64,000 bases of DNA, from NCBI RefSeq assembly GCF_037622515.1, contig NZ_JBBJCN010000003.1, positions 620,001-684,000 on the forward strand. Reading direction: 5' to 3'. The stretch comes from Paradesertivirga superstes (GTDB lineage Bacteria; Bacteroidota; Bacteroidia; Sphingobacteriales; Sphingobacteriaceae). Within the stretch, counting starts at the first letter, position 1. Each line of letters begins with the position of its first letter. Below, piece by piece: positions 35,371-42,293 of the stretch. Under the pieces are notes generated by a model, which saw only the letters and a program-made list of their open reading frames with translations, was not told where the DNA came from and made no database searches. Made by a program: the position numbers and the translations under genes.

Positions 35371-35706
35371 TTATAGAGATGGGGGACCCCTTAAAAAGGA
35401 TATTAGTGACTCTGTGGTAAATTCGGTAACACAATAAGTAGTTATTAAGCAGATGAAAGATTGCCCGGCAAAAAATTGTGTTGATTGATTTAATGTTACA
35501 TTCTTATCAAAGTGAATTGTGCAGACAAAACAATAAGAAGCTTTTTTAGAAATGTGAAATTTATGCTGACAGGTGGTCTGTTTCGGGTTGCAGCTTTTAC
35601 GTTCTTCCGAGTGATTATGTAAGAAATCAAGAGGTATAGCTGCCGCTGAAAAACACAGCAGCAGAAATGCAGAAAGTGCAACTCTTATAGATTTTTTAAT
35701 TACCAT
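35371..35706 (-). CDS. Small secreted His/Cys-rich protein
   Basis: A 111-residue protein with signal peptide (IRVALSAFLLLCFSAAAIPLDF). A segment dense in possible metal ligands follows: LHNHSEERKSCNPKQTTCQHKFHISKKASYCFVCTIHFDK. It ends FLRGPPSL, a tail seen in small secreted proteins near metal-related receptors of Bacteroidota. I recognise no named domain. Its position 74 bp upstream of a metal-type TonB receptor suggests a periplasmic or surface metal-binding role. Confidence 0.75.
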   Translation of the reverse strand: MVIKKSIRVALSAFLLLCFSAAAIPLDFLHNHSEERKSCNPKQTTCQHKFHISKKASYCFVCTIHFDKNVTLNQSTQFFAGQSFICLITTYCVTEFTTESLISFLRGPPSL

Positions 35707-35735
35707 TGTACAGGCTACAATAGTAGATAATAAAA

Positions 35736-35773
35736 GTTTCGTTTAACGAGTTGAGACGGAATTTTTACGAAAC
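35736..35773 (-). terminator. Possible weak terminator after the OmpR-type regulator
   Basis: GTTTCGT and ACGAAAC form a 7-bp stem with a 24-nt loop, followed on the minus strand by CTTTTATT. It is weaker than the other terminators in the window. Confidence 0.3.
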
Positions 35774-35778
35774 AAGGA

Positions 35779-36510
35779 CTAATTGACAATCAGTTTGTAC
35801 CCTTTGCCATGAACATTCACAATTTCAACTTTCGAATCGTCCCTTAAGTATTTTCTAAGTTTACTTAAGAAAACATCCATACTGCGACCGTTAAAGTAGT
35901 TATCATCGTGCCAAATACTGAGTAATGCTTCTTCACGGGTAAGCACATTATTTTTCTTCAGGCACAATAACCTTAACAGCTCGGCTTCTTTTGTTGAAAC
36001 CTTTTGCTGAAGGTCATCTTTCTTTATTATCTGCGCATTATAGTCGAACAGATAATCTCCGATTTCAAATTTATCCGTTTGATCAGGAAGCGCGTTTTTC
36101 TCCTGATTAGAGGCCCGCTTTAAAAGTGCATTGATCCTTAAAAGAAGTTCCTCTATCCGGAAGGGTTTTGTTATATAATCGTCTCCGCCCAAAGTAAAAG
36201 CCTCCGACTTGTCCTCTATCATTGTTTTTGCAGTAGCAAAAATGATAGGAACATCGGTGTTAATTTTTCGGATTTCCCTTGCAAGAGTAAAACCATCTTT
36301 TTTGGGCATCATTACATCGAGTATGCAAATATCGAATCGGTCATTGCTGAAAAGTTTAAATCCTTCGTCTCCATCTTTAGCCAATACTACATCATATTTT
36401 CCTTTAAGCTGAAGGTAGTCCTGTAAAAGCATACCGAGATTCGGGTCATCTTCGACCAAAAGTACTTTCTGTTTTCTATTGTTAACTGGAGCAATTCCGT
36501 TGTCAGCCAT
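35779..36510 (-). CDS. OmpR/PhoB-family response regulator
   Basis: A 243-residue regulator. The receiver domain (about 14-130) has phospho-Asp in ICILDVMMPKKDG and Lys in DDYITKPF. The winged-helix DNA-binding domain (about 145-240) has STKEAELLRLLCLKKNNVLTREEALLSIW and GRSMDVFLSKLRKYL. The gene lies 20 bp after its cognate kinase. The pair resembles the RprX/RprY systems of Bacteroides in layout, but orthology is not established. Confidence 0.95.
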   Translation of the reverse strand: MADNGIAPVNNRKQKVLLVEDDPNLGMLLQDYLQLKGKYDVVLAKDGDEGFKLFSNDRFDICILDVMMPKKDGFTLAREIRKINTDVPIIFATAKTMIEDKSEAFTLGGDDYITKPFRIEELLLRINALLKRASNQEKNALPDQTDKFEIGDYLFDYNAQIIKKDDLQQKVSTKEAELLRLLCLKKNNVLTREEALLSIWHDDNYFNGRSMDVFLSKLRKYLRDDSKVEIVNVHGKGYKLIVN

Positions 36511-36530
36511 GGCTAAAATGATTCTGTTTG

Positions 36531-38339
36531 CTATAATGGAAAAACAATCTCAAATTCAGATCCCTTATCCCGTTCACTTTTAACTCTTATACTTCCGTGA
36601 TGGCGCTTTACAATATTGTTAACATAACTCAACCCTAGTCCAAAACCTTTTACATCATGTAAATTGCCGGTCGGAATTCTGTAAAACTGGCCAAATATTT
36701 TTGATAATTGGTCCTTGCTCATTCCAATACCTTTATCAGCAACCCTTATTACCAGATTTTTTCCGCTCATGAGGGTTGATATTGTAATGTCAGGTTTTTC
36801 CGGGCTATACTTCAAGGCGTTATCTATCAGGTTATAAATCACATTGCTTAAATGCAACTCGTCACCCTGAACCGTTGATTTACTGGCCTTTAAAAAAAGA
36901 TTTACTGATGCTTCTTTTTTCTGGAACTGTAGCTCCATACTATCAGCAACTGCCGAAATGAGATCGTTCATATCAACAGGTTTAAACTCTAATCTTAAAT
37001 CGCCTTTATCGATCTTTGCGATGTTCAAAACCCGCTCTATATGATCCCCAAGCCGAATATTTTCATCGTAAATAATTCCTGCCAGGCGAGATATCCGTTG
37101 TTGGTCTGAAGTAATCTCAGGGTCCTTTAAGGCTTCACTTGCAATCATAATTGTAGCCACAGGAGTTTTGAATTCATGAGTCATATTATTAATGAAGTCT
37201 GTCTTCATTTCAGAAATCTTCTTTTGCCTGATAATAGAATGAATCGTGTATCCAAAACAAAAAAGCAGAATTAAAAGCAAGGCACCTGAAGAACCCATCA
37301 TTGCACCCATATTAGATAAAATAACAGAGTTCTTTTCCGGGAAGGTTACCATAAGCATGCCTGCATCACGAATCATATCGTTAGGAAACAGCACCGTTTT
37401 ATACGTGTTATCAGGCAGAAAACTTGTTTCGATGGAGGCTTTTCTAAAAATCAACAAATCATCATTTCTTGCCGAGGCCACCTGGTAAGCATAATCAATA
37501 TTAATCCCTGTATTTTGAAACTCAGCCCTAAGCATAGAATCCAGGTAAATTGGATTGATACGTTTACGAAGAGGAACATTGAGCTCTGTAAGTTCAATTT
37601 CCAGGTCACTTTGAACAGAGTCCAGAAACTTTATTGTTTTTTTCTGCTGAAGCCGTCTTTTCTCTTTATTTAATTCCGCTAGCGAAGAATAGCTAAGCTC
37701 TTTAATATTTGGCTTAGAAAGAACTTTAACCTGCGGGCCCCTGGCAGGATCAACATAAATATACCTTTTAATGGAGTCTGTTCGCTCGCCGTTAAAAGCT
37801 CTGATCCTGGGGCTCACACTGGTGACAGCCTGTTGATGTACACCACCGTAACCATCCTGAAATTCGGAAACATCAATTTTAACATCGAATACTTCTGGCT
37901 CCTGGTTGTAGGCCGACATTTCATTTACGGCTACAACTTCATGTCTCGATTTGAAAACACTGTCACGGAGATTAAAAATACTGTCGGCCTGACGTTGATC
38001 CCTTTTTAATAATAAATCTCTCTTTTTGTTTAGCTGAGCCCTGATTTCAAGAGCACTCATCTTATCCGGGGAAGATGTCTTTTGAGTTATGAAGCCGGGG
38101 GCCGCTGATTTTTGTTGTTCCTCAAGCTGGTCTCTTAACCTTCTTCGCTTTAATATGTCATACGCTTCATATTTAGCGACCTTAGAGGAGACCTTTGTTA
38201 ATGCTTCGTTTACAGAATGATCGAACAATTGCGATTTTAAAGCAAACGATTGTTTGAGAAAGTATAATTGCATTGCCATCACTCCCAGGAGGGCCGCACT
38301 CATCAATCCAATAATAAGGCTGATACTTCTCTTTTTCAT
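36531..38339 (-). CDS. Sensor histidine kinase, partner of the OmpR-type regulator
   Basis: A 602-residue kinase with membrane helices at about 7-28 and 348-368 around a large periplasmic domain rich in charged helical stretches (for example KRRRLRDQLEEQQKSA and LNKKRDLLLKRDQRQ). HisKA (NNMTHEFKTPVATIMIASEALKD, His near 386) and HATPase (NLIDNALKYS, DKGIGM, GFGLGLSYVNNIV) follow. It is the first gene of the pair and its leader carries element E2, the second copy of the conserved long hairpin. Confidence 0.94.
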   Translation of the reverse strand: MKKRSISLIIGLMSAALLGVMAMQLYFLKQSFALKSQLFDHSVNEALTKVSSKVAKYEAYDILKRRRLRDQLEEQQKSAAPGFITQKTSSPDKMSALEIRAQLNKKRDLLLKRDQRQADSIFNLRDSVFKSRHEVVAVNEMSAYNQEPEVFDVKIDVSEFQDGYGGVHQQAVTSVSPRIRAFNGERTDSIKRYIYVDPARGPQVKVLSKPNIKELSYSSLAELNKEKRRLQQKKTIKFLDSVQSDLEIELTELNVPLRKRINPIYLDSMLRAEFQNTGINIDYAYQVASARNDDLLIFRKASIETSFLPDNTYKTVLFPNDMIRDAGMLMVTFPEKNSVILSNMGAMMGSSGALLLILLFCFGYTIHSIIRQKKISEMKTDFINNMTHEFKTPVATIMIASEALKDPEITSDQQRISRLAGIIYDENIRLGDHIERVLNIAKIDKGDLRLEFKPVDMNDLISAVADSMELQFQKKEASVNLFLKASKSTVQGDELHLSNVIYNLIDNALKYSPEKPDITISTLMSGKNLVIRVADKGIGMSKDQLSKIFGQFYRIPTGNLHDVKGFGLGLSYVNNIVKRHHGSIRVKSERDKGSEFEIVFPL

Positions 38340-38448
38340 TTGAGAATAATTGTTTTTTATCGGCTATGAAGCTTGCATGAGCCTGCCCGAAAAACAGGCG
38401 GGCTTTCTTATTGTATTTTTTTGAGTCGTAAGCTCATGCAGGTTTCAT
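38340..38448 (-). promoter_or_regulatory. Conserved leader element E2 of the kinase gene
   Basis: On the minus strand the arm ATGAAACCTGCATGAGC (38448-38432) pairs at 15 of 17 positions with GCTCATGCAAGCTTCAT (38382-38366). The loop is 49 nt and ends in CCCG/CGGG and CCTG/CAGG alternatives. Exactly 26 nt then lead to the ATG at 38339. Compared with E1, two base pairs in the middle of the stem are changed on both sides (ATC/GAT against TGC/GCA), which is the mark of a conserved structure. Confidence 0.78.
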
Positions 38449-38453
38449 TTACA

Positions 38454-38461
38454 CAAAAATA
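38454..38461 (-). promoter_or_regulatory. Bacteroidota -7 box before leader E2
   Basis: TATTTTTG on the minus strand fits TAnnTTTG. Transcription would begin near 38447, which is the very start of the 5' arm of element E2. No matching -33 box was found. Confidence 0.5.
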
Positions 38462-38596
38462 CGTAAGGTCTTGCAAGCCAGCCGGCTTTTAACATTATTT
38501 AACACTGCCGTACAAATTACCCTGCAACTTATAACCTCAACGATTTTCCGGATTGCAGATTGTAGTTATAAAGAGTTTAAGAATTTCCGTAGTATG

Positions 38597-38626
38597 AAAA
38601 AAGCCCTTCAAACTGAAGAGCTTTTG
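38597..38626 (-). terminator. Terminator downstream of the DUF3127 gene
   Basis: AAAAGCCCTTCA pairs with TGAAGAGCTTTT around AAC with one internal mismatch. On the minus strand six T follow. It lies 58 bp beyond the DUF3127 stop codon; a second hairpin TTTACACG/CGTGTAAA (38638-38657) lies between. Confidence 0.75.
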
Positions 38627-38683
38627 TTGGGTTTCTATTTACACGAATCCGTGTAAACAATAAATCTGGGTAATCCTTTTCAA

Positions 38684-39046
38684 TTAGAAAGGTAAATCAT
38701 CATCTTCAGCCGCCGAACTGATATCCACCGGAGCAGCATATTCTGGAGCAGAGCCTTCTGCAGAAGCACCTAATACATTTACTCTCCAAACTACTAATGT
38801 ATTGAAATAAGCAGTTTTACCACTTTTATCAGTCCATGGACGACCGCGAAGATTAAAGAAAACTTCTACCTGATCGCCAACTTTCAACGGATCGAACAAA
38901 TTTACCTTATCTTGTAATGCTTCAAACTTTATGAACTCAGGGTATTGAGGATTTTCAGCAAATTCTATGATCAATTCACGCTTTTTAAAAGTTTCGGTTA
39001 CATTAGTAACCGGTAACACTTCATGTACTTTTCCCTTAATATCCAT
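38684..39046 (-). CDS. DUF3127 protein with an SSB-like acidic tail
   Basis: A 120-residue protein. The N-terminal 90 residues look like an OB-fold strand pattern (IKGKVHEVLPVTNV...KRELIIEF...VEVFFNLRGRPW...YFNTLVVWRVNVL). A flexible Ala/Ser/Pro linker follows, and it ends AAEDDDLPF, closely like the DDDIPF tip by which single-stranded DNA-binding protein recruits repair and replication enzymes. The family is annotated as unknown function. A role in binding single-stranded nucleic acid and SSB partners is inference from this tail. Confidence 0.88.
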   Translation of the reverse strand: MDIKGKVHEVLPVTNVTETFKKRELIIEFAENPQYPEFIKFEALQDKVNLFDPLKVGDQVEVFFNLRGRPWTDKSGKTAYFNTLVVWRVNVLGASAEGSAPEYAAPVDISSAAEDDDLPF

Positions 39047-39088
39047 TTTTGTATTGTTGTTATTTTAATTTCTTATTTATTTGTTATA

Positions 39089-39101
39089 CCCTATAATAGG
39101 G
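39089..39101. promoter_or_regulatory. Palindrome CCCTATAATAGGG
   Basis: A 13-bp palindrome (5-bp arms around TAA) sits in the divergent gap between the DUF3127 gene and the RNA methyltransferase gene, 43 bp before the former start. It could be an operator, but no regulator is known. Confidence 0.3.
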
Positions 39102-39169
39102 GGGCTTTAGGTGTCAAATTAATCAGATTCAAATCTGCCAAAATTTATTGATTAACTTCGCACAAAATT

Positions 39170-40351
39170 ATGCAAGTTTTCAACACTAACAGCCGCATTA
39201 TAGTAACGTGCAATAATCGTTTATCGCCTTACCTGGTAACAGAGATAGAACAATTAGGATTCACAATCGTACGCAGTTTTAACACGGGCGTAGAATTAGA
39301 GGGTACGGTGAACGATTGTATCGCCTTAAATCTTAATTTGAGATGCGCTAGCCAGGTTTTATACTCTCTGGCAAGCTTCGAAGCGCCAACGCCTACTCAT
39401 CTGTATAATGAACTGGTTCAGATTGCCTGGGAAGATTATATAGATATTACAGGTTATTTCTCTGTAACCTCTGTGGTTAATAACGAACATATCACCACTC
39501 CGCTTTTCGCGAATGTTAAGGTAAAGGATGCCATTGTCGACAGAATAAAGGAAAAAAAAGGCCTACGTCCTAATTCAGGACCGGAGCATAACAAAACTGT
39601 AGTTAATCTCTACTGGCAGGAGGACAAGGCCGAAATTTTTCTGGATACTTCAGGAGAAACATTATCTAAACATGGTTACCGGAAAATTCCGGGTAAGGCC
39701 CCAATGTTAGAGGCTCTTGCGACCTCAACAATTATGGCAACGAAATGGGACAGAAAAAGTCCTTTTGTAAACCCCATGTGCGGTTCCGGAACACTTGCAA
39801 TTGAAGCTGCTTTACTTGCTACCGATAAACACCCCGGACTTTTCCGAATGAATTATGGCTTTATGCACATAACCGGTTATGATGAGCAGGTGTTTTTTGT
39901 TGAACGCAGAAAACTGAAAGATAAAGCTAAAAAAGAACTGACATTCAAAATTATAGCATCCGATTTATCTGCCGATGCCGTTGATGTTTCACAGCGTAAC
40001 GCCAAAACAGCCGGCGTAGATCATTTGATAGAATTTCACGTGTGCGACTTTGCGGAAACCCCTGTTCCTGAAGGGGAAGCTGGAGTGGTATTTTTCAATC
40101 CGGAGTATGGCGAACGCCTGGGAATACATACTAAACTGGAAGCCACTTACAAACTTATTGGCGATTTCATGAAGCAGAAATGCAAAGGATACTCAGGTTA
40201 TATCTTTACTGGAAACCCTGATCTTGCTAAAAAAATAGGATTAAAAGCTTCACGCAAATTAGAATTTTATAATGGTAAGCTTGATTGCAGACTGCTGGAA
40301 TATGAATTGTATGATGGAAGTAAAAGAGAAGATTTACGCGAAAAAGAGTAG
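39170..40351 (+). CDS. THUMP-domain class I SAM-dependent RNA methyltransferase (RlmL-like)
   Basis: A 393-residue methyltransferase. The N-terminal THUMP RNA-binding domain (about 45-155) is followed by a Rossmann-fold domain with FVNPMCGSGTLAIEAALLA and IASDLSADAVDVSQRNAKTAG. The catalytic motif is VVFFNPEYGERLG, where the usual N-P-P-Y of N2-guanine enzymes reads N-P-E-Y. It resembles the N-terminal half of RlmK/L, which makes m2G2445 in 23S rRNA. The substrate is inferred from family. Confidence 0.9.
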   Translation: MQVFNTNSRIIVTCNNRLSPYLVTEIEQLGFTIVRSFNTGVELEGTVNDCIALNLNLRCASQVLYSLASFEAPTPTHLYNELVQIAWEDYIDITGYFSVTSVVNNEHITTPLFANVKVKDAIVDRIKEKKGLRPNSGPEHNKTVVNLYWQEDKAEIFLDTSGETLSKHGYRKIPGKAPMLEALATSTIMATKWDRKSPFVNPMCGSGTLAIEAALLATDKHPGLFRMNYGFMHITGYDEQVFFVERRKLKDKAKKELTFKIIASDLSADAVDVSQRNAKTAGVDHLIEFHVCDFAETPVPEGEAGVVFFNPEYGERLGIHTKLEATYKLIGDFMKQKCKGYSGYIFTGNPDLAKKIGLKASRKLEFYNGKLDCRLLEYELYDGSKREDLREKE

Positions 40352-40386
40352 ACTCCGGGGGGCTTAAAAGCAATTTCTTCAAATCA

Positions 40387-41583
40387 CTATTTAAACTCAA
40401 CAGTCACTCGGGCTTCATGGTGCTTACTGCTTTTCCACCCGGGCCCGTCCTTTATTAAACGAATGGCTTCCTGGTTATTTTTATCATCCAGGCCCCGTTT
40501 AATCTGGAAATTACTTAACTTATTATCATCACCAACGGTAAAACTAACTACCACTAAGCCAGAGGAAAATTCTCCCTTAAGTGCCGCAACGCTTTTTTGG
40601 ATGTAGTCATTGTACTTATTCCATCCGATAAGGGGTTCAGGAGATTCATTCAATTTTTTTGCAGTTCCATAGCCCCTGACAACCACCTCATTCATAGCCT
40701 GACTATTTTCTTCAAGTGCAACTGTTAATGGGATGCCAGGCGTTGCTTTAACTTCTTTTGAATTAAAGCCGATAAAAGCAATTTTTAAGTCCCCACCTAC
40801 AGAATCTCTTAAACTAAATTCACCATTTACATTGGTCGCAGTTCCTATCCCCGTGTTTCTAAGCTGGACAGAAACTCCCGGCAACGGCGCACCATTGTTC
40901 GAAATAATTTTTCCGGAAATAATTTTTTCAGAGGAAATTCCAGCGATCCTGCCTTGGAGAGACACATTTGAGGTGTTTTCGGCAAGCAATTGTTTTTCCT
41001 GTGCACTGTTTCCATCAATTGCACTTTCACTAATGGCATCAGAAGTATTTCCAAGTTTTATATCTCCTTGCTGTAATCGTTTTTGTTTTAACGCAGCAAT
41101 TTGCACCTTTTCTATCCCTTCTTGTTTACTCTTTCCAGCCAACGACTGAACGACAGGTGGTGCAAGCTCTGCTTGTTCTTTAATTAAACCTGCAGTATCT
41201 AAACTATCAATCGGGCTTAATATCACCTCTACCTGTTTAGGATTAGAGGCAAGCTGCTCCTCGCTGTTTTGTCCCTTTATCCAGAACAGAATGCTTGCGG
41301 TTACAAATAACAATCCCGCTGCAGCGGCAACACTTAAACGTTGCCAGCTAAAATTAAATACATTTTTATTTTCCTGTTGCCTGGCAATCCGCTCCTCAAG
41401 CTGAGTTTGTAATAAGCTTAGTTGTTTCGCAGCAGGTTTATTAATATGGGCATAGCCATCCAGCGCATCAGCCAAAAAAGGATCATCCAATGCCTGCTTT
41501 TCAAGCTCATGCATAGCTTCTTTATCCAGCAGACCGTCAAGATACTGCTGAATGGTGATATAATTTATTCTATTCGTTTCCAC
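40387..41583 (-). CDS. Anti-sigma-like membrane protein with carboxypeptidase-D-like and TonB-C-like domains
   Basis: A 398-residue protein. The N-terminal cytoplasmic segment (QQYLDGLLDKEAMHELEKQALDDPFLADALDGY) resembles anti-sigma N-termini. One membrane helix lies near 88-106. A periplasmic linker leads to a carboxypeptidase-regulatory-like domain (about 220-295, SGKIISNNGAPLPGVSVQL...INGEF-type fold). Then comes a SusC-like VVVRGYGTAKK segment. The C-terminal domain resembles the TonB energy-transducer C-terminus (about 325-398). It overlaps the ECF sigma gene by 14 bp, so it probably holds that sigma factor. Confidence 0.82.
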   Translation of the reverse strand: METNRINYITIQQYLDGLLDKEAMHELEKQALDDPFLADALDGYAHINKPAAKQLSLLQTQLEERIARQQENKNVFNFSWQRLSVAAAAGLLFVTASILFWIKGQNSEEQLASNPKQVEVILSPIDSLDTAGLIKEQAELAPPVVQSLAGKSKQEGIEKVQIAALKQKRLQQGDIKLGNTSDAISESAIDGNSAQEKQLLAENTSNVSLQGRIAGISSEKIISGKIISNNGAPLPGVSVQLRNTGIGTATNVNGEFSLRDSVGGDLKIAFIGFNSKEVKATPGIPLTVALEENSQAMNEVVVRGYGTAKKLNESPEPLIGWNKYNDYIQKSVAALKGEFSSGLVVVSFTVGDDNKLSNFQIKRGLDDKNNQEAIRLIKDGPGWKSSKHHEARVTVEFK

Positions 41584-42151
41584 CGTTCTTCTCCATACAA
41601 ATTTTCAAATTCCGCTTACCGTTTTGAATATAGCTTTTTACCTTATTTAAATCAAAACCTGTAGCATCAGAAACTTCTTTATAACACTTCTGCTGCAAGT
41701 AAAATAAATCTATAGTTAACCGTTGCTCATCCGGAAGCTTTTGCAAACAGTTCTCCATGCTACTGAGCTCATTTTCTTTTATTTGCTCAGTATCCTGATG
41801 CAAAAATGCCAAGCTTTCCACACCATAATCATCAATATTTACAAATTCATGTTTATTGGAAGACCGCAAATTCATTAAGCAATGATTGCGAGCCAGCGTG
41901 TATAGCCAGCTTTTAAAGTTAGATACCTCATGAATTTTCAGCTTGGTAATTAGCTCTTCAAAAATTTGCATTACAGCATCTTTACTCAGCTCTTCATCTT
42001 TCAGATATTTTAAACATAGACCAAAGATCAGAGGCATATACCTTTCATATAATCTCCCTAAAGTTTCCAAATTGCCGTTACGACGGTACTCGGCAAGCAG
42101 TTCAGCCTCCCCTGAAGAGTGATCGGTAGATTTATTTTTTATGAATTTCAA
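41570..42151 (-). CDS. ECF RNA polymerase sigma factor
   Basis: A 193-residue sigma-70-type ECF factor. Region 2 is YERYMPLIFGLCLKYLKDEELSKDAVMQIFEELI...FKSWLYTLARNHCLMNLR. Region 4 is LPDEQRLTIDLFYLQQKCYKEVSDATGFDLNKVKSYIQNGKRNL. No ATG exists before region 2, so the start is the TTG at 42151; an in-frame TAG lies two codons upstream. It overlaps the anti-sigma-like gene and diverges from the VWA gene, which may be a target. Confidence 0.92.
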   Translation of the reverse strand: MKFIKNKSTDHSSGEAELLAEYRRNGNLETLGRLYERYMPLIFGLCLKYLKDEELSKDAVMQIFEELITKLKIHEVSNFKSWLYTLARNHCLMNLRSSNKHEFVNIDDYGVESLAFLHQDTEQIKENELSSMENCLQKLPDEQRLTIDLFYLQQKCYKEVSDATGFDLNKVKSYIQNGKRNLKICMEKNGGNE

Positions 42152-42293
42152 GTCCTAAAAAGATAGCATTAAACCTTTGGCTTAAGCAATATATTTATTG
42201 ATGCAGTTTTGACCAAAATAGCACAAATAATTTTTAATCGATGCCTGTTATGGAAAATGAGACGGATGAGCATCCAAATTAAAACTCCATATC

